Part shown: piece after piece, positions 42,202-50,869 of the stretch
Numbering within the stretch: position 1 is the stretch's first letter
Layout: every line of letters starts with the position of its first letter
Assembly (NCBI RefSeq): GCF_000305935.1
Contig: NC_018870.1
Coordinates: 451,942-515,941, forward strand
Direction: 5' to 3'
Source of the DNA: Thermacetogenium phaeum DSM 12270
GTDB taxonomy: Bacteria; Bacillota; DSM-12270; Thermacetogeniales; Thermacetogeniaceae
DNA length: 64,000 bases
Position numbers and translations under genes: made by a program
The notes under the pieces: generated by a model
Databases searched by the model: none
What the model saw: only the letters and a program-made list of their open reading frames with translations
What the model was told of the DNA's origin: nothing

Positions 42202-44148
42202 ATGTACAATATCGAATGGCCGTATCCTGTTGAATGGGGTAAAGAAAATAGGATAAAAGCGGATGTTTTAGTAATTGGCGGGGGCATAGCTGGCTGTATG
42301 GCCGCTATCGCTGCCGCAAGAAAGAGATTAAAGGTTGTCCTTGTGGAAAAGGGGGCATCCAAGAGGAGCGGTTCCGCTGGGTCGGGGTGCGATCACTGGG
42401 AAAACGCAGCAACCAACCCCTGCTGTAAAATTACACCTGAAGAATTAACGGCTGCGATGATCGATGACAACGATGGGTATAACAATGGGATTTCTCACTA
42501 CATTGAATGCAGGGAAGGATATGACAGGTTGCTGGATCTTGAAAAGATGGGCGCAAAAATAAGAGATACTGACGACGAGTTCAAAGGCGCGGAATTCAGA
42601 GACGAAAAAACTAAATTGCTCTTTGCCTATGATTATGAAAATAGGTATACGCTTCGGGTCTGGGGGACAACCTTCAAACCGGCTATGTATAAAGAGATGA
42701 GACGGTTAGGTGTGCAAGTTTTTGACAGGATTATGGCCACCAGTTTGCTAACAGAAAACGGTAAGCAAGGATCCCGGGTTATCGGGGCAACGGGAATTAA
42801 CACTAGGACAGGTAAATTCCTGGTATTTCAAGCTAAGGCTACTGTGATCTGTACATCCCGCCCGGCCAGAGTCTGGTTGTTTTCCGCGGGGCTTCCAGGC
42901 CTCTGTGAATTCCGTCCTCCCCAGTGTATAGGAGATGGACATGCTATGGGTTGGCGCGCCGGAGTTGAGTTTACCATGATGGAAAAATCAGTAAGGGCTG
43001 AATTCTCTGCAGCAGGCCGGAGTTACCCACCTTACGGCGCGGGCAACAATCATAACACCTGGTATGCTGCCACTCTGGTAGACGCTGAGGGGAGGGAAAT
43101 TCCTTATGTGGACAGGGACGGCAATATCCTTACCTCTGTATCCCAACGTTATCATCCCGCTCGGGGACAAAAGTTTTTCCTGATGGGTGGGGCCATCGAT
43201 AACCCCAAGTATGAATATAGAGGGCCAGAAATACTACGATGGGAAGAACTCCTGAAACAGGGTTACAAGCTTCCCTTCTTTGCCGACCTGGGGAGTATGC
43301 CGGAAATGGAAAGGAAAGCTATCTGGGGACTGATGGTCGGACAAGAAGGGAAAACCCAGGTTCCTATTTATGGCCTTTATACCGAAGCAGGATTTGATCC
43401 TAAACTGGACATGTTACAATGTTACGGGACCGGGTGGACGTCGGCTCAGTTCCTGCCTCAGGAACGCCAACTTTTTGGGCTTCCCGGCGGTATCCTCAAT
43501 GACTGGGAATTAAAGACTAATCTGGAGGGTCTCTATGCGGCCGGTGATGCCCTCTTTGCCTCGGATTGTGTTGGTCACGCGGCCGCAACCGGATATTATG
43601 CAGGTCGCCATGCTGCTAACTATGCTATGAAGGTTGAAGAGTTGCCAATTTGTGAACAACAGGTGGAAATTGAGAAACAGAGGGTATATGCTCCTTTGAA
43701 AAACAGCGACCAGAATGGTATCGGATGGAAGGAACTCAATATGGGTATTGCCAAGACGATGCAGAATTATTGCGGGGGAGTAAAAAGGGAAGAACTCCTA
43801 AATATAGGCCTAAAGACACTGAAAGACTATGAACAGAACGTTATCCCCATGCTCTATGCTCGTAATCCCCATGAACTGGTAAGAACCTTGGAGGTAGTGA
43901 ATATTTTGACGGTCGCTCAAATTATAATTCACGCTAGTCTGGCACGTAAGTCCAGTTCAAGAGCTTTATGCTTTGAAAGAGCTGATTATCCGGAAATGGA
44001 TCCACCCAGAGATCGTAAGTTTATCACTGTCAAGCAGGTCAATAATGAAGTGATAATTGGAGAGCTTCCTCTTGATTATTATGGTTCTCTGGCAGAAAAC
44101 TATGAGAAATATAATAAAGACTATATTAGGGGGGAAAATTATGAATGA
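42202..44148 (+). CDS. FAD-dependent oxidoreductase, AprA/fumarate reductase-like
   Basis: A 648-residue flavoprotein. The N-terminal dinucleotide fold reads VLVIGGGIAGCMAAIAAAR with the Glu of VEKG. The region KRSGSAGSGCDHW resembles the FAD loop of adenylylsulfate reductase alpha and fumarate reductase A, and the late FAD motif is LYAAGDALF. There is no signal peptide. It overlaps by 8 bases a gene for a two-cluster ferredoxin, the same pairing as AprA-AprB, but no sat or qmo genes are nearby. The reaction is unknown; a ferredoxin-linked reduction or oxidation of an organic acid taken up by the symporter is plausible. Confidence 0.75.
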   Translation: MYNIEWPYPVEWGKENRIKADVLVIGGGIAGCMAAIAAARKRLKVVLVEKGASKRSGSAGSGCDHWENAATNPCCKITPEELTAAMIDDNDGYNNGISHYIECREGYDRLLDLEKMGAKIRDTDDEFKGAEFRDEKTKLLFAYDYENRYTLRVWGTTFKPAMYKEMRRLGVQVFDRIMATSLLTENGKQGSRVIGATGINTRTGKFLVFQAKATVICTSRPARVWLFSAGLPGLCEFRPPQCIGDGHAMGWRAGVEFTMMEKSVRAEFSAAGRSYPPYGAGNNHNTWYAATLVDAEGREIPYVDRDGNILTSVSQRYHPARGQKFFLMGGAIDNPKYEYRGPEILRWEELLKQGYKLPFFADLGSMPEMERKAIWGLMVGQEGKTQVPIYGLYTEAGFDPKLDMLQCYGTGWTSAQFLPQERQLFGLPGGILNDWELKTNLEGLYAAGDALFASDCVGHAAATGYYAGRHAANYAMKVEELPICEQQVEIEKQRVYAPLKNSDQNGIGWKELNMGIAKTMQNYCGGVKREELLNIGLKTLKDYEQNVIPMLYARNPHELVRTLEVVNILTVAQIIIHASLARKSSSRALCFERADYPEMDPPRDRKFITVKQVNNEVIIGELPLDYYGSLAENYEKYNKDYIRGENYE

Positions 44149-44413
44149 TAAAGTATATGTAACACCGGAAACACCAGCTGCCAACCCAATAGTTTTCGAT
44201 CCCGAGCTATGTACTGGATGCAATAGATGTGTGGATATCTGCCAGGTAGATTTGTTTATACCAAACCCGGAAAAGGGCAAGCCTCCTATCGCGCTGTATG
44301 TCGGAGAATGCTGGTATTGCGGTTGTTGCGTTATGGAATGTCCGAAGCCTGGTGCCATAAAGTTAAGGCATCCTTTAATGAATCAAGTTCACTGGGAACG
44401 ACGAAAAAAGTAA
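44141..44413 (+). CDS. Two-cluster ferredoxin (AprB-like small subunit)
   Basis: A 90-residue protein with two 4Fe-4S motifs, CTGCNRCVDICQ and CWYCGCCVMECP, and the tail KLRHPLMNQVHW. The insertion between clusters and the tail resemble the AprB-type subunit and other ferredoxins paired with FAD reductases. It should deliver electrons to or from the flavoprotein. ATG 44141 follows AGGGGGG by about six bases and overlaps the flavoprotein stop. Confidence 0.82.
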   Translation: MNDKVYVTPETPAANPIVFDPELCTGCNRCVDICQVDLFIPNPEKGKPPIALYVGECWYCGCCVMECPKPGAIKLRHPLMNQVHWERRKK

Positions 44414-44508
44414 TTCAGGGTCTGCGCTACCAGTAATTGCCATTATCAAATTCCAACCACCACAGTGCTTCTAGCGACAACACCTGGTAAGGAGCGTAAA
44501 CATCACCT

Positions 44509-44575
44509 TTTCCCCGAATTAACTTATTTCGGGGAATGCTTTTAAATGCTCTTTTTTTGTCAAATGATCTTCTTT
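44509..44575 (+). terminator. Terminator after the ferredoxin gene
   Basis: TTCCCCGAA and TTTCGGGGAA form a stem with an eight-base loop, followed by a T-rich stretch including seven consecutive T residues near 44553. Confidence 0.55.
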
Positions 44576-44630
44576 TGTCATGGGGTCTGCTGCGGCGGAA
44601 CCGTTTTTGGGTCTTGAGGTGTTGTTTGGC

Positions 44631-44666
44631 GGGGTGACCCGAGGGTGCGTGCCCGCCGGTCACCCC
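44631..44666. promoter_or_regulatory. Strong hairpin in the buk upstream region
   Basis: GGGGTGACC and GGTCACCCC (nine perfect pairs) with an inner GGG/CCC stem, about 180 bases before buk. There is no U tract; it may be a leader structure or an operator. Confidence 0.4.
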
Positions 44667-44848
44667 GGCACTAACAAGGGTTAACTGCTGGCAAAAATCC
44701 GGTTTCTATCTTCAAGGGGTTCACTTGAGGAGGCCGGAGAGGGGGCGCTTCTCATTCCAAGAGATCGGAACAATGTTCTGTTGACAAGAACCCAATCCGG
44801 CTGGAACTTGAAGTAAAAAGGTGACACGAAAGGCAAAGGATGTTGATT

Positions 44849-45949
44849 ATGAGCGAGAAGAGGACCTTCAGACAGCTGGTAATAAATCCTGGATCGACCT
44901 CAACCAAGTTCGCGGTTTTTGATAATGAAAGGTGCATTTTTGAGAAGAAGGTGGAGCACGATGCTGCCGAGCTGAAACAGTTCACCCGTGTGGCGGATCA
45001 GAAGGATTACCGGACCGGGGTGGTGCTCAAGGCCCTGGAGGAGGCGGGGATCCCCCTGTCATCCTTTGATGCCGTTGTGGGGAGGGGCGGCATTTTGGGG
45101 CCTATGGAAAGCGGCACCTATCTGGTCAATGAGACCATGAAAGAGGAGCTTCAGAACTGCCCCCGGGAGGAGCATGCCTCCAACCTGGGGGGGTTGATCG
45201 CTGATGAGATCGCCGGCCGTAACGGTATCCCTGCTTACATTGTAGACCCGGTTTGCACGGATGAGATGAGCGATGTCGCCCGGATCACCGGGCTCCCCGA
45301 TCTGGAGAAGTTCAGCTTCTGCCACGCCCTGAATATGAAGGCGGTTGCCCGCAAGGTGGCGCAGAAGATGGGGCGTCGCCTGGAGGAGTGCAACTTTGTG
45401 GTGGCCCATCTGGGCAGCGGCATTTCCATTGCTCCCTTCCGGAGAGGCCGGATCGTGGATGTCAACGGGGCGACCCAGGAAGGGCCCTTTTCCCCGGAGA
45501 GGTGCGGGGGGCTCCCGGCCATGCAGCTGATGAAGCTCTGCTACTCCGGTAAGTACAGCTACGAGCAGATGCAGGAAATGCTGATGAAATCGGGGGGTAT
45601 GTATGCCTACCTGGGCACCAAGGATGTCCGGGAGGCGGAGGAGAGGGCGGCTGCCGGCGACGAAAAGGCGCAGCTGGTGCTGGAGGCGATGGCCTATCAG
45701 ATCGCCAAAGAAATCGGCGCCATGGCCGTGGTTCTGGAGGGTGATCTCGACAGGATTATCATTACCGGCGGTATTGCCCGTTCCGAGTTCATCACCGGCA
45801 GGGTGATCCGGATGGTCGGTTTTCTGGCACCTGTTGAAGTGGTGCCGGGTGAGGAGGAACTGGAATCCCTGGCCCTAGGCGGTTTGCGCGTTTTGCGCGG
45901 TGAGGAAAAACCGAAAGTTTACCGTGGGACGAGGAGGTTGGAGGAATGA
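44849..45949 (+). CDS. buk: Butyrate/branched-chain fatty acid kinase
   Basis: A 366-residue acetokinase-family enzyme: LVINPGSTSTKFAVF at the start, VGRGGILGPMESGTY, HLGSGISIAPF and IIITGGIARSEF. It forms ATP from acyl phosphate and ADP, giving butyrate, isobutyrate or isovalerate. ATG 44849 follows AAAGGATG at good distance; an upstream ATG at 44840 overlaps that site. The gene is coupled to ptb by an ATGA overlap. A decayed homologue lies at 39822. Confidence 0.92.
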   Translation: MSEKRTFRQLVINPGSTSTKFAVFDNERCIFEKKVEHDAAELKQFTRVADQKDYRTGVVLKALEEAGIPLSSFDAVVGRGGILGPMESGTYLVNETMKEELQNCPREEHASNLGGLIADEIAGRNGIPAYIVDPVCTDEMSDVARITGLPDLEKFSFCHALNMKAVARKVAQKMGRRLEECNFVVAHLGSGISIAPFRRGRIVDVNGATQEGPFSPERCGGLPAMQLMKLCYSGKYSYEQMQEMLMKSGGMYAYLGTKDVREAEERAAAGDEKAQLVLEAMAYQIAKEIGAMAVVLEGDLDRIIITGGIARSEFITGRVIRMVGFLAPVEVVPGEEELESLALGGLRVLRGEEKPKVYRGTRRLEE

Positions 45950-46878
45950 GCTACACCACATTCCGGGAGATGGCGGAAGAGGCCCGCAGCCTTGGGAGCA
46001 CGCGCCTGAGCGTTGCCGCAGCCGATGATCGGGACGTGCTGCAGGCCGTCAAAATGGGTGTGGAGGCCGGGCTGGTCACACCGGTGCTGGTGGGGGATGA
46101 GAGGAAGATCCGGGACATTGCTGCCGCAATCGGGCTCTCCCTGGAAGGCACGGAAATCGTCCACCGGCCCGACCCCCAGCTGGCCGCGCTGGAAGCCGTT
46201 AAGGTTATCAGTGACGGGGGTGCCGACATCCTGCTGAAGGGAATGGTGAACAGCAGCGATTTTATGAGGGCGGTGCTGCACCCGGATTGCGGGCTGAGGA
46301 CGGGGAGGATCTTGAGCCATCTGGCAGTGTTCGAGGTTCCCGGTTTTGACCGCCTGCTCTTCAATACAGATGGAGGCGTCAATATCAACCCGGATCTCAA
46401 TCAGAAGATCGAGATTTTAAAAAATGCCGTCGAGTTTATGCACGCTCTGGGCTGGGAAAAACCCAGGGTGGCCGTGATCACCGCCAACGAAGCCATTAAC
46501 CCGAAGATGGAATCAACCCTGGATGCCGCCATCTTAACTAAAATGGCCGAGAGCGGGCAGATCCGGGGGGCTGTAGTAGACGGACCACTGGCCCTGGATG
46601 TGGCCATCAGCCCGGAGGCCGCCGAACACAAGGGGATTAAGAGCCCTGTTGCGGGGCGGGCGGATCTTTTGCTGACCCCTACCATTGAAGTCGGGAATGT
46701 CTTCGGCAAGTCCCTGATTTATCTGGCCAAGGCCGTGATGGCAGGTGTGGTTTTGGGCGCCAGGGTGCCGGTGGTTCTCACCTCCAGGGCTTCCCGGCCG
46801 GAAGAGAAGCTTTACTCTCTGGCCATGGCCAGCCTGGCGCAATTGAGAACAGCCCGAAGAGCGATGAAGTGCGGATGA
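45946..46878 (+). CDS. ptb: Phosphate butyryltransferase
   Basis: A 310-residue phosphotransacylase of the Ptb type (ADILLKGMVNSSDFMRAVL, LLTPTIEVGNVFGKSLIY). It exchanges CoA in butyryl- or branched acyl-CoA for phosphate, producing the substrate of the adjacent kinase. It overlaps buk by four bases, giving stoichiometric expression. With the ior genes it forms the energy-conserving branch of amino acid oxidation. Confidence 0.92.
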   Translation: MSYTTFREMAEEARSLGSTRLSVAAADDRDVLQAVKMGVEAGLVTPVLVGDERKIRDIAAAIGLSLEGTEIVHRPDPQLAALEAVKVISDGGADILLKGMVNSSDFMRAVLHPDCGLRTGRILSHLAVFEVPGFDRLLFNTDGGVNINPDLNQKIEILKNAVEFMHALGWEKPRVAVITANEAINPKMESTLDAAILTKMAESGQIRGAVVDGPLALDVAISPEAAEHKGIKSPVAGRADLLLTPTIEVGNVFGKSLIYLAKAVMAGVVLGARVPVVLTSRASRPEEKLYSLAMASLAQLRTARRAMKCG

Positions 46879-46956
46879 CCTTTTAACTACGCTTCGTCCG
46901 ATCGGATAAAGCGGTAGAATTCGGCAGTCTAAGCAGTTTAATTAGTAGAGAGGGGA

Positions 46957-48732
46957 ATGGAATTGAAAACCAAAGCTGTTTTAACGGGTAATGAGGCCGT
47001 TGCCCGGGGTGCCTGGGAGGCCGGCGTCGGGCTGGGCGTCGGCTATCCCGGCACACCCAGCACGGAAATCCTGGAAAATCTGGCCCTTTACAAGGGCCCG
47101 GAAGTTGTCTGGGCGGTCAACGAAAAGGTGGCCCTGGAAGAGGCGTACGGCGCCTCCATCGGGGGGCTGCGCACCCTGGTAACCATGAAGCATGTGGGTC
47201 TCAATGTGGCCGCAGATCCCCTATTTACCGCCGCTTACATGGGTGTCAACGGCGGCATGGTGATTGCCGTGGCCGATGATCCGGGGATGCACAGTTCTCA
47301 AAATGAGCAGGACAACCGCTGGTATGCCCTCCATGCTAAGGTTCCCATGCTGGAGCCCTCCGACAGCCAGGAGTGTCTCCTCTATACCAGACTGGCCTTT
47401 GAGCTCAGCGAACGTTACGATGTTCCCGTTCTGTTGCGCCTGGTGACCCGCACCAGCCACGCCAGGGGTGTGGTCGAGCTCTCCGCCGATACCGAGTACG
47501 AAAGAGTCCGCTACGAGTACGTGCGAGACCCCAAGAAGTACATGTCTCTGCCGGCCAACTGCCGTCTCCGCAAGCAGATCCTGGAGAAGAACCTTGCTGC
47601 CGTCGTCTCTGATGAAGCGGTCAAGACGCTGGACGTGATGGATATCACCGGCACGGATGTGGGGATCATCACCGCCGGCGCCTCTTACAATTACGTCAGG
47701 GAAGTGTTCGGCGACAGATATTCGGTTCTCAAACTGGGGCTTGTTTACCCGCTCAACGAAGGAATCATCAGGGAGTTTGCCGGCAAGGTCAAGGAGATCT
47801 ACGTGGTGGAGGAGCTCGATCCCTACCTGGAAATGAGTATCAAAGCCCTGGGCATCAGGTGTGAAGGGAAGAAGTACATCACCTCCTTTTTTGAACTCAA
47901 TCCCCAGATCATCGCCGACTCCCTGGCAGAAGCCGGACTGGTTGTACCGGAGAGGGAGGCTGCGGTCGACGAACCCCTCGAGGTTCCGGCCAGGCCGCCT
48001 CTTCTCTGCGCCGGCTGCCCGCACCGCGGCTTTTTCTACGCCGCCAGGAGAGAAAAGGTGATGCTGACGGGAGATATCGGATGCTATGCCCTGGGAGGTG
48101 TGCCTCCGCTGGAGGCGATCGATGCCTCCATCTGCATGGGTGGGGGGTATACCCTCGCTCTCGGCCTGAGCCTCATCGCTCCGGAGGGGGAGAAGGTCTT
48201 CGGTTGCATGGGGGATTCCACCTTCTATCATTCCGGAATCACCGGCGCCATTGAAGCGGTATACAACAACCGCAGCATCATCCCTGTAGTCCTGGACAAC
48301 CGGATCACCGCCATGACCGGGCACCAGGAGAATCCGGGGACGGGGCGGCTGCTGAAGGGGGAAGCCGCCTACGAGCAGCAGCCGGAGAAGCTGTTGCAGG
48401 CCGTTGGATACGACCGGGTCCTTGTTGTGCACGCCTATGAGCTGGAATCCCTGAGAAAAGCCATCAGGGAGGCGAAAGAGGCGGCGGATCGGGTAGCCAT
48501 CGTCGTGAAAACGCCCTGCCGGTTGCTCAAAGGGGTTAAACCGGGTGTTCCCTACAAGGTGGATGCCGGGGTATGCAGAAAATGCAAGGCCTGCCTGAAG
48601 CTGGGCTGCCCGGCCATTTCCCTTAATCCGGAGGGGGTTCCTGCAATCGATCCCATAACCTGTTTCGGCTGCGGGCTCTGTGCTCAGGTATGCAGAAATA
48701 AAGCCATTGATGAAGTTGAGGAGGAAGAATAA
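46957..48732 (+). CDS. iorA: Indolepyruvate ferredoxin oxidoreductase alpha subunit
   Basis: A 591-residue thiamine-diphosphate enzyme. The N-terminal transketolase-like half begins LTGNEAVARGAWEAGVGLGVGYPGTPSTEI. The ThDP site CMGDSTFYHSGITGAI lies near residue 420. Two 4Fe-4S motifs end the protein (CRKCKACLKLGCP and CFGCGLCAQVC). It oxidatively decarboxylates 2-oxoacids from aromatic or branched amino acids to acyl-CoA, reducing ferredoxin. GAGAGGGGA precedes the ATG; it overlaps iorB by one base (TAATG). Confidence 0.92.
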   Translation: MELKTKAVLTGNEAVARGAWEAGVGLGVGYPGTPSTEILENLALYKGPEVVWAVNEKVALEEAYGASIGGLRTLVTMKHVGLNVAADPLFTAAYMGVNGGMVIAVADDPGMHSSQNEQDNRWYALHAKVPMLEPSDSQECLLYTRLAFELSERYDVPVLLRLVTRTSHARGVVELSADTEYERVRYEYVRDPKKYMSLPANCRLRKQILEKNLAAVVSDEAVKTLDVMDITGTDVGIITAGASYNYVREVFGDRYSVLKLGLVYPLNEGIIREFAGKVKEIYVVEELDPYLEMSIKALGIRCEGKKYITSFFELNPQIIADSLAEAGLVVPEREAAVDEPLEVPARPPLLCAGCPHRGFFYAARREKVMLTGDIGCYALGGVPPLEAIDASICMGGGYTLALGLSLIAPEGEKVFGCMGDSTFYHSGITGAIEAVYNNRSIIPVVLDNRITAMTGHQENPGTGRLLKGEAAYEQQPEKLLQAVGYDRVLVVHAYELESLRKAIREAKEAADRVAIVVKTPCRLLKGVKPGVPYKVDAGVCRKCKACLKLGCPAISLNPEGVPAIDPITCFGCGLCAQVCRNKAIDEVEEEE

Positions 48733-49316
48733 TGCCCAGAGAAACCAAAACCATCATGCTCACCGGTGTCGGCGGCCAGGGGATCATTTTGGCATCGACG
48801 ATTTTGATCAACGGCCTTTTGAAGGCGAATTATGACGTCAAAGGCTCCGAGGTCCACGGGATGGCCCAGCGCGGGGGCAGTGTGGTCACACAGCTGCGCT
48901 ACGGAGACAAGGTTTATTCCCCGCTCGTCGGCGCCGGAGCGGTCGATCTGCTGTTTGCCATGGAAAAGCTGGAGGCGGCTCGTTATGCCCACATGCTGAA
49001 AAAGAACGGCATCCTGCTGATGAACGAGATGGAGATTCCCTCGGCTCCCATCATGACCGGGAAGGTGCCCTATCCGCGGGATATCGAGGAGCGCCTGGCG
49101 GCCCTGCCGATATCATTCCATTCCATCCCGGCCGACGAGAAGGCCAGGGAGTTGGGGAACCCCCGTGTCGTCAACGTCATCATGCTGGGGGCGATGATCA
49201 AGTTGTGCGGCCTGGATCGGGAGCTTGACTGGAAGGAAGTTGTGGCTGCAGTCGTTAAACCCCGGTTCCGGGAGCTAAACCTGAAAGCATTTGAAGTGGG
49301 GATGAAGCTGGTTTAG
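48732..49316 (+). CDS. iorB: Indolepyruvate ferredoxin oxidoreductase beta subunit
   Basis: A 194-residue gamma-type subunit (IMLTGVGGQGIILASTIL, VKGSEVHGMAQRGGSVVTQLRYG). It completes the IorAB enzyme and holds the CoA-binding Rossmann-like domain. It is the last gene of buk-ptb-iorA-iorB and is followed by a strong terminator. Confidence 0.92.
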   Translation: MPRETKTIMLTGVGGQGIILASTILINGLLKANYDVKGSEVHGMAQRGGSVVTQLRYGDKVYSPLVGAGAVDLLFAMEKLEAARYAHMLKKNGILLMNEMEIPSAPIMTGKVPYPRDIEERLAALPISFHSIPADEKARELGNPRVVNVIMLGAMIKLCGLDRELDWKEVVAAVVKPRFRELNLKAFEVGMKLV

Positions 49317-49379
49317 TTTTTGTGCTTTGGAATTCACTGAAGTGACTTGGCGACCCCCCTATAACAAATACATTTTTTC

Positions 49380-49428
49380 GAACGGGAGCCACAAGAGTAA
49401 ATACAATTGGCTCCCGTTCAGTTTTTTT
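49380..49428 (+). terminator. Terminator of the buk-ptb-ior operon
   Basis: A twelve-base-pair perfect stem (GAACGGGAGCCA and complement) with a 16-base loop, followed by AGTTTTTTT. Confidence 0.85.
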
Positions 49429-49628
49429 CCGAATGCTGAAGCGCCTGTTTCAGGCAGCCTCCCCTTTCTTGCCTGCCGCCGTACCTGTACAATGTTCAGT
49501 TCAAGGGGGATGCCCGCCAGCGGGAGCGGCATATTGACCGGTTGTTTGGTGAGGATGTCTTCTCAAGAGCGGTGGTGCTTACCTCACCGGTGCGACGATG
49601 AAAGCGCGAACCTCTGTCGGATGACTTG
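49429..49628 (+). other. Intergenic region with possible gene remnant
   Basis: A frame at about 49479-49601 reads YLYNVQFKGDARQRERHIDR then LFGEDVFSRAVVLT and stops at TGA. It has no start codon and may be the tail of a lost gene that I cannot identify. Confidence 0.25.
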
Positions 49629-50456
49629 TCAGCACCTGTAGTTGCGGATCACCACTTCGTTGATGGGGCCGCGCCTGTCCGGGCGGCAGTTGATGGCGCG
49701 GCGCGCCTGCACCGCGCAGATGTCGTAGCCGGCGTACAGTTCCTTGATAAATGGGGTGTCGGAATTGCTGAGCATGACCAGGCAGCCGCGGCGGTCCAGT
49801 TCCCGGAAGACGGCGGCCAGGCGCTTCTGCTCCTCTTCCCCGAAGGCCGCAGCCGTATAGCCGGTGAAACATGATGTTTCCGATAGAGGATGGTAAGGGG
49901 GGTCGAAGTAGACGAAGTCCCCAGACTCTGCCCGGTCGAGGACCAGGGCGAAGTCTCCCAGTATGATTTCGGCATTTTTCAGGGAGGAGCTTACCAGGCG
50001 CAGGTTCGGTTCGTCGATGATTGTCGGATTTTTGTAGTTACCGAAGGGCACATTATGCTGACCCTTGCGGTTCACCCGCCAGAGGCCGTTGTAGGCCGTT
50101 TTGTTCAGGAAAAGGAAGCGGGATGCCCTGCGGACGGGGTCCATCTTGGCGGGGTCGAGGGCTCTGATCCTGTAATAATAGGAGCGTTCGTTGACGTGGC
50201 GCCGCAGGTCCTTTAGCAGCTCCTCCAGGTTGTCCCGTACCACCAGGTAAAAATTGATCAGTTCCTCGTTGCTGTCGATGAGTGAGGCCTGAGCCGGGAG
50301 CAGGTGAAAGAACACCGCCCCTCCCCCGACAAAGGGCTCATGATAGACGCAAAACCTTTTTGGGAAAAGGGGGATCAGTTGTGTGAGCAGCTGCCCCTTC
50401 CCCCCTGCCCACTTCACCGGTGGTCTGGGCTTCACCTTTTGGTTCGTGAGCGCCAA
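49629..50456 (-). CDS. DNA adenine methylase (D12 class, Dam-like)
   Basis: A 275-residue N6-adenine methyltransferase. SAM-binding PPVKWAGGKGQLL stands at the N-terminus, YHEPFVGGGAVFF near residue 38, and the catalytic DPPY in VYFDPPYHPLS. The enzyme class methylates adenine in GATC or a related site. No restriction endonuclease is adjacent, so it looks solitary. The start is TTG 50456, five bases after GGGTGAG. Confidence 0.88.
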   Translation of the reverse strand: MALTNQKVKPRPPVKWAGGKGQLLTQLIPLFPKRFCVYHEPFVGGGAVFFHLLPAQASLIDSNEELINFYLVVRDNLEELLKDLRRHVNERSYYYRIRALDPAKMDPVRRASRFLFLNKTAYNGLWRVNRKGQHNVPFGNYKNPTIIDEPNLRLVSSSLKNAEIILGDFALVLDRAESGDFVYFDPPYHPLSETSCFTGYTAAAFGEEEQKRLAAVFRELDRRGCLVMLSNSDTPFIKELYAGYDICAVQARRAINCRPDRRGPINEVVIRNYRC

Positions 50457-50869
50457 AATAACTCACCCGGTATTATTACTTCGCCGGCAGAGGGGAAAAT
50501 TCCTTGGTGCTGCTGCTAAAATCCCAAAGGGCTTCTCCCAGGCAGCCCCCTGCTGGGTGCTGCAGGCCCTGATACTCCTTGATGGCGGAAGAAAAATTTC
50601 TGTTATTCCCTCCAAAGTCAGCAACAAAAATGCAGGGGATTATTCGCTTATGCGGTCGCCGCGCCGGGTGGCAAAAGTGAGATGAGGTAAATGGTTGTTG
50701 ACTCAAAAGGCTTTTCAATGAGACATGCCGGGCGGTTGCCAGGGTATGTTTGATCTTCACATTATTTTAACATAAAAATAATGATTATTTCTCAAAAAGC
50801 AAAACCAGAATTAATAATCCGGTTGTAGATTAGATTACAAAGGAATCAAACTCTATGGGAGGGATTTGT
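50457..50869. other. Intergenic region before pstS
   Basis: About 400 bases without a supported gene, covering the dam-like promoter and the pstS promoter. An AT-rich inverted repeat (50760-50783) is the only clear feature. Confidence 0.35.
50760..50783. promoter_or_regulatory. AT-rich inverted repeat upstream of pstS
   Basis: CATTATTTT and AAAAATAATG surround AACAT, 87 bases before the pstS start. It could be an operator or an AT-rich terminator. Confidence 0.35.

Larger units (their letters stand above)
44414..44848. other. Intergenic region between ferredoxin and buk
   Basis: Contains two hairpins (listed) and no supported gene. The composition shifts from AT-rich to GC-rich across this stretch, marking the right edge of the AT-rich island. 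Confidence 0.4.
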
